64,000 nucleotides of DNA, taken from Chryseobacterium formosum. Its GTDB lineage: Bacteria > Bacteroidota > Bacteroidia > Flavobacteriales > Weeksellaceae. Shown here piece after piece: positions 1-8,098 of this stretch; the first letter of the stretch is position 1, and every line of letters starts with the position of its first letter. The stretch lies in NCBI RefSeq assembly GCF_026460885.1, contig NZ_JAOVZW010000008.1, positions 124,001-188,000 on the forward strand, read 5' to 3'. The translations under genes and the position numbers were made by a program. Below the pieces are notes generated by a model, which was given only the letters and a program-made list of their open reading frames with translations, was not told the DNA's origin and did not search any database.

Positions 1-2
1 CA

Positions 3-443
3 ACTGCAGAGGAAGGGAATGAGATTAAACCTGCTACAGTGTTAACAGTTGAAGGTTCTAATGCTGTAACGCTGGATAAAACAGCAGTAATGATAAAATC
101 ATCAACCGGTGGTAGAAAGAGTTTGTCTCCACAAGATAAAATTTTAGAATACAGAAATTCTTTGTTAACAAGAGGTAGAATTGTGACAGTGGCGGATATA
201 AGAATTTTTGGATTAAATCATTTTAAAAATACCATAAAGGATGTTGAGGTTTCTAAAGGAACTAAAAAAGAAGTTTCTTTAAAAGGAGGATTTAGCAGAA
301 CCATTGACATCTATTTAGTCAGAAATTCGGATGTGAAAGACTCAATAAAAGACTCGGAATGGGATTATTTATGTGAAAGTTTTTTATTAAAACTAAAAAA
401 TGCCTCGGCAAACATATATCCTTACAGAATTTTTGAAAAATAA
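3..443 (+). CDS. C-terminal part of a probable T6SS baseplate protein (TssF-like), 5' end outside the window
   Basis: The frame is open from base 3 without a stop, so this is the 3' end of a longer gene; a GTG at 39 is internal. The visible ~146 residues contain a segment of the form RNSLLTRGRIVTVADI followed by a Gly/Phe-rich beta-type tail. This resembles the C-terminal part of baseplate-J/TssF-like wedge proteins, where an 'R.IVT..DI' motif is common. It lies 71 bases upstream of tssB on the same strand, which fits a T6SS operon. The exact family is an inference from position and this short motif; TssF is the best guess, and another baseplate component is possible. Confidence 0.45.
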   Translation, partial: TAEEGNEIKPATVLTVEGSNAVTLDKTAVMIKSSTGGRKSLSPQDKILEYRNSLLTRGRIVTVADIRIFGLNHFKNTIKDVEVSKGTKKEVSLKGGFSRTIDIYLVRNSDVKDSIKDSEWDYLCESFLLKLKNASANIYPYRIFEK

Positions 444-514
444 AAATATCACTTAAAAAAGTTTTATGATATTCAAAACTAAACACAATTATTAACCCTT
501 TAAAAAAACACACT

Positions 515-979
515 ATGTTATCAAACAAAGGAATTGGTGGGAATGAAGTTCCACTAGATGCGAGTGAGGCGATTTTCGAAATCCCTCAAAACAGAACGCT
601 TTTAGCACAAAAACTTACAGCAGAAGATCCTGTAAAACCAGAATTGGTAGAAGGTCTTACTACTATTGACAAAGTTTTTGAGCATTTCAAACCTGAAATA
701 AAAGTAGATTTTGAAGACGCAGCAGGATCTGTGAAAATGGAAAACTTAAAATTCAAAAACTTGGGTGATTTCGGTACCAAAGGAATTACAGGACAGAGCG
801 GATTTTTAAGTGGTCTTGAAACGGAGAAAGATCAGTACCAAAAAATTATCAAGCAATTGAAAACAAACAAAATTCTAAAGGCTGCTTTGGAAGATCCTGA
901 TGCTAAAAAAGGATTGGTAGATACTCTTCAATCTTTAATTAAAGAGTTGGAAAGCAATAATACGACAAATAACAACTAA
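515..979 (+). CDS. tssB: T6SS contractile sheath small subunit TssB (VipA)
   Basis: This 154-residue protein has the size and order of a TssB subunit: an N-terminal variable strand, the conserved core 'TTIDKVFEHFKPEIKVDF', the 'NLKFKNLGDF' segment, and a helical C-terminal half with a 'LKAALEDPDAKKGLVDTL' stretch. TssB pairs with TssC to build the contractile sheath around the Hcp tube in the cytoplasm. It is followed after 11 bases by tssC, so the two are almost certainly co-transcribed and translated together. Its divergence from proteobacterial TssB (no typical R-R-E-R-V-N motif) fits the Bacteroidota subtype (T6SSiii). Confidence 0.9.
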   Translation: MLSNKGIGGNEVPLDASEAIFEIPQNRTLLAQKLTAEDPVKPELVEGLTTIDKVFEHFKPEIKVDFEDAAGSVKMENLKFKNLGDFGTKGITGQSGFLSGLETEKDQYQKIIKQLKTNKILKAALEDPDAKKGLVDTLQSLIKELESNNTTNNN

Positions 980-990
980 AAACACAAACT

Positions 991-2358
991 ATGGCAAAGC
1001 AAGAAGAATCAGTACAGGCAAATGTTGCTCCCGTACTTGAACAAAAAAGAGGAACTGCATCATTAGAAAGCAACCTTAATAAATTAGCAAGATATGGCGG
1101 TTTCGATTTATTGGAAACTTCTATTGAAGGTGTACAAAACATCAATCCAGACAGAAAAGCGAGAAGAAAAATCTTCCTTACAGAATTAGGTAAAGAAAAA
1201 GAAAGAGAAACGCTGAAGAAAACTCTTGAACTTTGGGCAAATGTAATTAGCAATAACGAATCTTTAACAGATATGGTGGCTAACTGCGAAGATCAAAGAA
1301 AATCATCCGAAGATTTACTTTCTAAAAACTTATCAAAAGCAGTTGATATCACAAGAGAATTGGAAGCTAATTACAGAACGGCTGCTTTATTTTATAAGAA
1401 TACAGAATCTGATAAAGTAAAAAATATTACTGTTGTTAACGCTAATTTGGAGCAGTTAAAAGATCTTGATAACACAAGGTTTATTGATACCATTCACGCA
1501 GAATTATCAGATAACTACGATAGATTAGATCTTAAAAATAACTATGGAATTTTGGTGATTCCAGGATATTTAGGATCAAATAAAGTGGTTGAAAAATGGG
1601 CGAAACTGGCTCACGAAAATAAAGTGATGTTGGTTACCGATTTTGAACATCTTGATGAACCGGATGATGTTATGGAAATGTTTGATCAGGCTTATTTGAC
1701 TGGTGGAGATGTTTACAGAGCCAATGTTTTGATGACTTGCAACTGGTTGGTTGGAAGAGGAAGATTCGAAGAAATTAACGAAACTGAGGATTTATTTATT
1801 CCGCCTTCTGCAGCTTTAGCAGGGAAAATTTACCACACTTTAATGTCTCAGGTTACTGCAGGTAAAAAGTTTGGAGGAATCAATGAAGTTGATGGAGTAA
1901 AATTCGATTTGAAGAAAAGTGAAATTGCCAATCTTGAAAATCTTGGATTGATCCCAATGGTAAACGAGTACGGAAAAGTAATGGCATTCTCTGGTAAAAC
2001 TTTGTTTAATGGAGATAATTTAGGACTTCAAACCTATTCTGTTGTAAGAGTTTTCGATTATGTAACTAAAGTTTTGATGGATTTCTTAAACAGAAGAGCA
2101 TTTGAAAACTTTACAGCGGTTACAAGAAAGGAAATTATGAATCAGATTGTTCGTTTTCTTGACGGAATTACCGGTCCTGGTAAGCTGATTGAAAACTTCG
2201 AAATCAGAAAATTTGAGCAAGATCCTGTGCAGAAAGACAGAATTCATTTAGATATTCATATGAAACCTTATTTCCCTGCTAAAAACTTCCTTATTAAAAT
2301 GGATGGACATAAAGGCGATGATGGAAATGAGTGGGAAACAGAATACGAGCAGAAATAA
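991..2358 (+). CDS. tssC: T6SS contractile sheath large subunit TssC (VipB)
   Basis: This 455-residue protein matches the TssC size and fold. Its N-terminal region interacts with TssB, the middle carries the conserved-type stretch 'FGILVIPGYLG'-like (NNYGILVIPGYLG at about residues 185-197), and the C-terminal region ends in a beta-rich 'IHLDIHMKPYFPAKNFLIKM' segment typical of sheath handshake strands. TssB and TssC polymerise into the sheath whose contraction drives the Hcp tube and VgrG spike into a target cell. A strong hairpin with a T tract follows at about 2453, closing the tssB-tssC unit. The three hcp genes start after a further 580 bases, under their own promoter. Confidence 0.92.
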   Translation: MAKQEESVQANVAPVLEQKRGTASLESNLNKLARYGGFDLLETSIEGVQNINPDRKARRKIFLTELGKEKERETLKKTLELWANVISNNESLTDMVANCEDQRKSSEDLLSKNLSKAVDITRELEANYRTAALFYKNTESDKVKNITVVNANLEQLKDLDNTRFIDTIHAELSDNYDRLDLKNNYGILVIPGYLGSNKVVEKWAKLAHENKVMLVTDFEHLDEPDDVMEMFDQAYLTGGDVYRANVLMTCNWLVGRGRFEEINETEDLFIPPSAALAGKIYHTLMSQVTAGKKFGGINEVDGVKFDLKKSEIANLENLGLIPMVNEYGKVMAFSGKTLFNGDNLGLQTYSVVRVFDYVTKVLMDFLNRRAFENFTAVTRKEIMNQIVRFLDGITGPGKLIENFEIRKFEQDPVQKDRIHLDIHMKPYFPAKNFLIKMDGHKGDDGNEWETEYEQK

Positions 2359-2452
2359 TTTGAAAAATAAATGGAAATAGAAAATTAAAAGCATTAAAAT
2401 TGTTTTTAAGATGATTTTATGCCATACTTTCTATTGTTCGTTATTTGTGTTT

Positions 2453-2486
2453 GAGCGTGGGGAGGTTTTCTTTCCACGCTTTTTGT
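2453..2486 (+). terminator. Rho-independent terminator after tssC
   Basis: A stem AGCGTGG/CCACGCT, extended by G-T pairs, is followed directly by TTTTT. It lies about 95 bases after the tssC stop and separates the sheath genes from the tube genes. Confidence 0.75.
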
Positions 2487-2801
2487 TAAAAAATACTATG
2501 CTTAGAATAGCAAAAGATTAAAATTTATTTATTTAAATATATATCATTATTAAAAATTTATTTCAAATTTTAATTTTCTCTTTTGGAGGAATAATATTTT
2601 AATCCAATTACTAATTAAGATATTTGCTAATTAATATAATAACATAAATTAATTATTTTAATACTTTAATCAATAATAATTAAATATTTTATATTTAATA
2701 TAATTTTTAATTTCATTATTTTATTTGTAAATATATTTTCTTTTTATTGATTATATTGTGATTATTTGTAATTTAAGCTATTTTTTGTTGTTGAAAATTT
2801 A
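2487..2801. other. AT-rich intergenic spacer between tssC and hcp1
   Basis: This stretch is extremely AT-rich, with only isolated G or C bases, and has no plausible gene on either strand. It sits between the tssC terminator and the hcp promoter. Such spacers often bind nucleoid proteins, but nothing here shows that directly. Confidence 0.5.
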
Positions 2802-2832
2802 TTTGTTTAGGTTAGAATAATTTATATATTTG
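2802..2832 (+). promoter_or_regulatory. Bacteroidota-type promoter for the hcp-vgrG unit
   Basis: TTTG at 2802-2805 and TATATTTG at 2825-2832 are separated by 19 bases. This is an exact match to the Bacteroidota housekeeping consensus TTTG-N19-TAnnTTTG. The predicted start is near 2838, leaving an untranslated leader of about 105 bases before hcp1. Confidence 0.6.
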
Positions 2833-2942
2833 ATAAAAATATATTCCCTTGTTGGTCATTGTAAAAACAATATATTTATAAAAACAGAGGGTATATTTCC
2901 ATTATTGGTATTATTAGATATTTAACCTTAAAATATATTATT

Positions 2943-3332
2943 ATGTCATTTAAAGCAAAATTCAAAGCCGCCGGTATCGAGCGCAACATCTTAGCTGTAG
3001 ATTTCGGAATGCTACAGGAAACCGACCCAACGGGAAGACCATCTTCTGTTACGCGAGGCGGTAAAATCCACGTTACAGTAGAAGGCACAGGAGCCACAGA
3101 TCTTTTTGAGTGGATGACCAATTCTTTCGAGAGAAAAGACGGAAGCCTTGTTTTCATTAAAAGAGACAGCGATGCTACGTTGAAAGAATTAAAATTCAAG
3201 GAAGCTTATATTGTGAAGTATAAGGAAGACTTCGATTCTACAGGAGAAAACCCATTAACAGAAACATTCACTCTTTCTGCAAAAGAAATTGAAATGGGTA
3301 ATGCCAATCACATTAACGAGTGGACTCTTTAA
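2943..3332 (+). CDS. hcp: T6SS tube protein Hcp/TssD, copy 1
   Basis: This 129-residue protein is a Bacteroidota-type TssD. It begins MSFKAKFK and has the conserved central block 'DLFEWMTNSFERKDGS' and 'FIKRDSDATLKELKF'. Hexameric rings of Hcp stack into the tube expelled by sheath contraction and can carry small effectors in the lumen. It is the first of three tandem copies; its middle third is nearly identical to copy 2, while both ends differ. Transcription probably starts from the promoter at 2802-2832. Confidence 0.93.
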   Translation: MSFKAKFKAAGIERNILAVDFGMLQETDPTGRPSSVTRGGKIHVTVEGTGATDLFEWMTNSFERKDGSLVFIKRDSDATLKELKFKEAYIVKYKEDFDSTGENPLTETFTLSAKEIEMGNANHINEWTL

Positions 3333-3451
3333 TAAATTCTTCGTTATTTTTTCATTCATTTTAATCTGTTTAAATCTAGTTATATGATTAGATAGGGATT
3401 AGAATAATCATTCAAATTCATTAAATATTTAACACATTTATATAAAAAATT

Positions 3452-3847
3452 ATGTCATTTAAAGCAAAATTCAAAGTAGCCGGAAAAGAATTCACGGCAC
3501 TAAACGTAAGTTACGGATTGTTTCAGGAAACTGATGCAACAGGAAGACCATCAACAGTAACGAGAGGGGGGAAGATTGATGTCGTAGTAGAAGGCACGGG
3601 TTCTACAGATCTTTTCGAGTGGATGACCAATTCATTCGAAAGAAAAGACGGAAGTGTAGTTTTCTTTAAAAGAGACAGTGATGCAACATTGAAAGAATTA
3701 AAATTCACTGAAGGATATTTGGTAAAGCACAAGGAAAACTTTGATTCTACAGGAGAAAATCCATTAACTGAAACGTTTACTATTTCTGCAAGAAAGATTG
3801 TATTGGGAAGTGGTGCTTATGAAAATGAGTGGCCGGGTTCTTTGTAA
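3452..3847 (+). CDS. hcp: T6SS tube protein Hcp/TssD, copy 2
   Basis: This 131-residue TssD paralogue shares with copy 1 the MSFKAKFK start, the 'DLFEWMTNSFERKDGS' block and the 'DSTGENPLTETFT' block. It differs in residues 8-28 and in the C-terminal tail, which ends EWPGSL. The pattern (conserved core, different ends) suggests the copies make rings with different surfaces or cargo preferences; that is inference. A hairpin terminator follows at 3858-3888, so this copy can be expressed apart from copy 3. Confidence 0.93.
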   Translation: MSFKAKFKVAGKEFTALNVSYGLFQETDATGRPSTVTRGGKIDVVVEGTGSTDLFEWMTNSFERKDGSVVFFKRDSDATLKELKFTEGYLVKHKENFDSTGENPLTETFTISARKIVLGSGAYENEWPGSL

Positions 3848-3857
3848 ATTAATAGGA

Positions 3858-3889
3858 ATGGGCAATAATTAATTGTTGCCCATTTTTTA
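3858..3889 (+). terminator. Terminator after hcp copy 2
   Basis: The stem ATGGGCAA/TTGCCCAT is followed by a T6 tract, 10 bases after the hcp2 stop. Confidence 0.7.
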
Positions 3890-3992
3890 GTTTTATTTTA
3901 AAAAGTAGAGCTTTTATTCTAAAAGAATATACCATAAGAATAGAATAGTCGGTTTTGATTAACTGATACCCACCAATAAACAATTAAGAAAT

Positions 3993-4382
3993 ATGTCCTT
4001 TTTATCCAAATTAGAACTAGACGGCAACACTTACAATATTTTGGAGTGTAGATATAGCTTTTCACAAGCTACCGATGGAACGGGAAAACCACAGGGAATG
4101 CCACAAGGCGGAGAAATTTTCATCCGTATCGAAAGCACAGGAAATCCTGAACTTTTAGGCTGGATGCTCGATCACAACCAAACCAAAAACGGAACAATTA
4201 CTTTTTTCAGGAGAGATGCGATGAGCAAGCTTCAGGAACTCAATTTTGAGAAGGCTTACTGTATCAATTTTGCAGAACACTTTAATTCTGTCAATGCAGA
4301 GCCTCTACAAATCGAAATGCACTTGATTGCCAAGAAATTCGATGTTAACGGAGCCACTCACGAAAAATCGTGGAAAGAGTAA
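3993..4382 (+). CDS. hcp: T6SS tube protein Hcp/TssD, divergent copy 3
   Basis: This 129-residue protein is clearly of the same TssD family: it starts MSFLSKLELDG, has the 'GGEIFIRIESTG' strand, the 'GWMLDHNQTKNGTITFFRR' block and the final 'EKSWKE'. It is much further from copies 1 and 2 than they are from each other. It lies immediately before vgrG (47 bases), the usual position for an Hcp or Hcp-like adaptor matched to the spike. It may be the structural tube protein, or a ring at the VgrG end; sequence alone cannot decide. Confidence 0.88.
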   Translation: MSFLSKLELDGNTYNILECRYSFSQATDGTGKPQGMPQGGEIFIRIESTGNPELLGWMLDHNQTKNGTITFFRRDAMSKLQELNFEKAYCINFAEHFNSVNAEPLQIEMHLIAKKFDVNGATHEKSWKE

Positions 4383-4429
4383 AAAAATAAAAAACACAAA
4401 TTTATATTCACATTCTAAAATCTTTCGAT

Positions 4430-6382
4430 ATGTCTAAAAGAATATATTCAGATGAAATGTTAAATGGTTTTCAACAGGGTTCAGATGCGATGAGCAATGG
4501 CAGGCTGAATCATCCCGATGATCTTAAGAAATATTTTTCTTCCAAAACCTTTAAAGATTTTTTGGCTGATATAACCAGTCCGTTAGTCTATTGTACTTTA
4601 ACATTAGATGGGAAGGCTTTTCTGGACAAATCAGGCTTTTCTTTGCATCTGGATCAAAAAACAAATGACCACGATAGTTTTACCATTACTGTTCCGGATG
4701 ATGCGCTTGACAGTTTTCAGGGTTATGTAATGGAAAATTCTAAAAATATTTTAGGTAAAAATTTAACCATCAATCTACATCGTTTCGGAGCAATAAAAAA
4801 TGTGTTTACGGGAATTATTTCCAATATCCGAAATAAAAAAGAGAATGGCTACGGAAAGCTTTTCATTACAGGTTCCGCACCAAGTATTCTTTTGGAAAAC
4901 GGAAAAGACTGCCAAAGTTTTGAAGATAAAACTTTAGAACAGATCATTAAAGAAACTACTTCAGAATATCCTGAAATAGCAAAAGTGCTGGTAGAAAATC
5001 CCAATACCAAATATTCCCTTCCTTATACCGTACAATACAAAGAATCCGATTACGGCTTTATCAAAAGACTCGCTGCGAGATATGGTGAATATTTTTACTA
5101 CAACGGCCAGCAAATGGTTTTCGGAAATAAAGTGCAACCGATTGTGACTTTGGAAGAAAATATTGATTTGATAGATGTGGAGCTAGAAATGAACATCCGT
5201 CCACAGGAATTTAATTATCATACTTATGATGTACAGGCAGGAAGTAAAACCGATAAATCGGGTTCTTCATCACAGGTACAATACAAAGAAAATCCTTTTC
5301 AGGCGATTGCAATTAATGCATCTAAAAATGTGTACAAGAAAACTCCGGATATGCTTTTAAACCATACCGGAATATCAGAAAGTACAGATAAAGAGCTACA
5401 AGAAGCAACAAGACGTGAAAAAGAAAACAGAGAAAATCTTGTTCAGGTAAAAGGCAAAAGCAAAGATCCTGAACTCAAAATAGGCGGAAGAGCCAAGCTT
5501 ATCGACATTAACGGAAAAGCAATGGAAACTTACCGTATTATAGCAATCACGCATTACCATGATGGTAATACGTATTATAATGAATTTACAGGAATTCCTG
5601 ATTTATTTAATGCACCTTATCAAAATAATGAGGCATTGCCTATTGGAGAGAAACAACCTGCAAGAGTGGTTGATAATAATGATCCGATGGGAATGGGACG
5701 AATTCGTGTTCAGTATTCTTGGCAGGAAAATAAAGGCGAGAAATCACCTTGGATTAGGTTGATACAACCGCATTCCGGAAGTGGAAAAGGTTTTCATTTT
5801 ATTCCGGAGATTGGCGAGGAAGTTTTGGTAGGTCATGAATCCCAAAACGCTGAGAAGCCTTTTGTGATGGGAACGCATTACAACGGAAGTGAAACGAGTT
5901 CTTATCACACGAGTGGAAATGACAAGAAAGTGATTCATACGAGAAGTGGAACTAAGATTATTCTGAATGATGCGGAGGGTTCTGTTTTTATAGAAGATCC
6001 AAGCGGGAATACTTATCTGATGGATGGTAATGGAAATATCAATGTGAATGCACCGAAGAATATGAACCTTACAGCGGGAGAGAATATTTCTATGACGGCA
6101 GGGAAAAATATTTTATCTACAGCAACAGTTAATATTGTTTCCAGCGCAGGAATTAATATGATCGACACTGCAGGAAAAGATATTATGCAATCTGCAACAG
6201 GAAACATCCATGAATCATCTGATAAGAGAACGGAAATCTCTGAAAACGAGAGAAATGTTCAATCTAAAAAAAGCGATTCGTATGCAGAAAAGGTTACAGT
6301 AGTAAGTACCAAAGAAAATATGATTTTACAAAGTGAAAAAACAGTAAAATCCCAAAGTGGAGAAGAGGGTAATTCACACTAA
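4430..6382 (+). CDS. vgrG: T6SS spike protein VgrG/TssI
   Basis: This 650-residue protein has the VgrG layout. A gp27-like base (about residues 50-390) is followed by the gp5-like OB domain with 'PMGMGRIRVQYSW' and 'GEEVLVGHES' (about 415-490). A C-terminal beta-helix (about 515-640) is built of short repeats such as 'NMNLTAGENISMTAGKNI'. VgrG trimers tip the Hcp tube and carry PAAR-type or effector proteins. There is no extra toxin domain after the beta-helix, so cargo must be separate; candidate cargo genes follow at once, the first starting 3 bases after the stop. The helix ends in a short charged tail (SGEEGNSH). Confidence 0.93.
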   Translation: MSKRIYSDEMLNGFQQGSDAMSNGRLNHPDDLKKYFSSKTFKDFLADITSPLVYCTLTLDGKAFLDKSGFSLHLDQKTNDHDSFTITVPDDALDSFQGYVMENSKNILGKNLTINLHRFGAIKNVFTGIISNIRNKKENGYGKLFITGSAPSILLENGKDCQSFEDKTLEQIIKETTSEYPEIAKVLVENPNTKYSLPYTVQYKESDYGFIKRLAARYGEYFYYNGQQMVFGNKVQPIVTLEENIDLIDVELEMNIRPQEFNYHTYDVQAGSKTDKSGSSSQVQYKENPFQAIAINASKNVYKKTPDMLLNHTGISESTDKELQEATRREKENRENLVQVKGKSKDPELKIGGRAKLIDINGKAMETYRIIAITHYHDGNTYYNEFTGIPDLFNAPYQNNEALPIGEKQPARVVDNNDPMGMGRIRVQYSWQENKGEKSPWIRLIQPHSGSGKGFHFIPEIGEEVLVGHESQNAEKPFVMGTHYNGSETSSYHTSGNDKKVIHTRSGTKIILNDAEGSVFIEDPSGNTYLMDGNGNINVNAPKNMNLTAGENISMTAGKNILSTATVNIVSSAGINMIDTAGKDIMQSATGNIHESSDKRTEISENERNVQSKKSDSYAEKVTVVSTKENMILQSEKTVKSQSGEEGNSH

Positions 6383-6384
6383 AT

Positions 6385-7416
6385 ATGTATGGTATGGCTA
6401 TTATAAAAAATGCTAAAAACATTAATATTCAGGTTAAAAATGAATATAAATCTATCAGTAAAGTTTCTTATGAAGAGTCTGAAGAGGTGATTATTGATGC
6501 TTTGAATGAAAATTTGGAGCTTTCCAGCCAAAAGAGAGTTGTAAAACAAGGATTTGGGAAAGAAAGTAAAGATGATGATAATAAATATGAATATGAATAT
6601 GAATATGAAGAAAAAGATATTAAGATTCTCGTAGACGAAGGTGTAGTCAAGAAGGGGTATTGGATTAATGAGCACGGTAAAACTGTTATCGTAAATAATA
6701 AAGGACATCGTGGTTATGACTGGGAATTTGGAGATAACCCAAATAAAGAAATGATGAAAGCGAATGGAATGTCTGATTATGATATATTTAATGTGGATTT
6801 AACTAAAAGCTATACAGAGACTTATTTAAAGACAGAGTTTAAAGGTACTTTAGTTGGGTTTTCAGATGTTGAAGATGGTTTTGGTCAAAATGGAAGGGAT
6901 TTAGCGAATCATTTCTTTTCGAAACAAGGAATTCCATTTGTATTTGGGGTTGGCTCCAATCCATCTAATGAAGTGAAAGATTCAGGAAGATTTAAAAAAG
7001 ATTTTCTGAATAATTTAAAAGAAGAATTAAAAAAGAGATATAAAGAAAAAAAATATATAAATCAATCACTAACGAATATATATCAGTTTTCTACAAAACT
7101 TCCATATTATGGCCCTGCCGAAGCAATATACAATCCCTTTGTTAATGAAGCAGCAGCTTTTATAGGTGGAATTCAGGGATGTATTGCTAGTTATAAGATT
7201 TATCAATTCCAGAAGAGTAAAGAGATAGATGTTGAAATTAGTAAAGTGTCTTTTCTTGATACATTTGGAGCAGGCTGGGAAGATGGAGGAGCTAGTGGAA
7301 TGGTAAAACAATGGATACCTGGTTTAGTTGCTATGTTTTGTTTACAGCATTTTAAAAATGTTAAAGACAAAACTAAATATCAGCCATTTGCTGTAATAAT
7401 TGATATTGATTTATGA
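6385..7416 (+). CDS. Candidate T6SS effector with DUF3289-like C-terminal domain
   Basis: This 343-residue soluble protein has no signal peptide and starts 3 bases after vgrG (an ATG at 6394 is an alternative start). Residues 65-76 are an acidic YEYEYEYEE run encoded by a hexanucleotide repeat. The last 90 residues read like the end of DUF3289 proteins: 'FLDTFGAGWEDG', then 'LVAMFCLQHFKN', then 'YQPFAVIIDIDL', which correspond to the family's 'DHFG..DDD', 'WFVLQRY' and 'RPFI' blocks. DUF3289 has no established function that I know of. The position after vgrG and before a lipoprotein gene (4-base overlap) suggests a VgrG-delivered toxin with a periplasmic immunity protein. The family link is by eye and moderate at best. 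Confidence 0.5.
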   Translation: MYGMAIIKNAKNINIQVKNEYKSISKVSYEESEEVIIDALNENLELSSQKRVVKQGFGKESKDDDNKYEYEYEYEEKDIKILVDEGVVKKGYWINEHGKTVIVNNKGHRGYDWEFGDNPNKEMMKANGMSDYDIFNVDLTKSYTETYLKTEFKGTLVGFSDVEDGFGQNGRDLANHFFSKQGIPFVFGVGSNPSNEVKDSGRFKKDFLNNLKEELKKRYKEKKYINQSLTNIYQFSTKLPYYGPAEAIYNPFVNEAAAFIGGIQGCIASYKIYQFQKSKEIDVEISKVSFLDTFGAGWEDGGASGMVKQWIPGLVAMFCLQHFKNVKDKTKYQPFAVIIDIDL

Positions 7417-8066
7417 GACAAGTTTTATGGATAATATTTTTATTATCAAATATTTCATGTGTGCAAAATAAAAAAAATATGGAAATTAAATATACTTCAA
7501 TGAATGATGTTTATGCAAATTATGTTTTTAATTATCAAGATAACATAAAAGGTATACAACAAATTAATGATTTTGCAGAAAAAGATATTCAAGAATCAAA
7601 AAAAGTAAGAGATTCAATAATGCATCATATACAAAATCTTACTAAAGAAGAAGCCTATATATATATATCTTCTCAAAGTCTTCCTACTTCTGCGGAAAAT
7701 ATTTTATTTTATAAAGCTGTAGAAAGCTTTAAAAGAGGGCCGGAGAATTTACTTATAGAATACGAATTAGATGAAGATAATTTTCGTATAAAAGATATCC
7801 ATATTCCCAAAATAAAATCTACAAATTTCCCATTAATAGTAAATATAAAAGAACAAAATTCAGGAAAAAGTATTTTGAAAATTGATAAAGTAGATTTTAC
7901 AATGCAGGAAATGAGATTATTAAAAGAAGAGATAGATAAGTTGGGTTATCATAAAAATTTGGAAAACTATGTATATGAAATAATAAATATTAATGACAGT
8001 CTTTTAATGACTTTTTTGTTTGAACAAAAAGGGAAATATTTTAAACTCGATTTTGATAATAAGTAA
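7413..8066 (+). CDS. Lipoprotein, candidate immunity protein for the upstream effector
   Basis: This 217-residue protein begins with a hydrophobic segment ending 'LLSNISC', a plausible (relaxed) lipobox with the cysteine at residue 16. The mature part is charged and mixed alpha/beta, with no family I recognise. The start overlaps the upstream effector stop by 4 bases (ATGA), a coupling typical of toxin-immunity pairs. If it is an immunity protein, its membrane anchoring outside the cytoplasm implies that the upstream effector acts in the periplasm. Function is inferred from context only. Confidence 0.5.
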   Translation: MRQVLWIIFLLSNISCVQNKKNMEIKYTSMNDVYANYVFNYQDNIKGIQQINDFAEKDIQESKKVRDSIMHHIQNLTKEEAYIYISSQSLPTSAENILFYKAVESFKRGPENLLIEYELDEDNFRIKDIHIPKIKSTNFPLIVNIKEQNSGKSILKIDKVDFTMQEMRLLKEEIDKLGYHKNLENYVYEIININDSLLMTFLFEQKGKYFKLDFDNK

Positions 8067-8098
8067 TCTTGTTACATAACCCTACAAAAAGAATTAGT

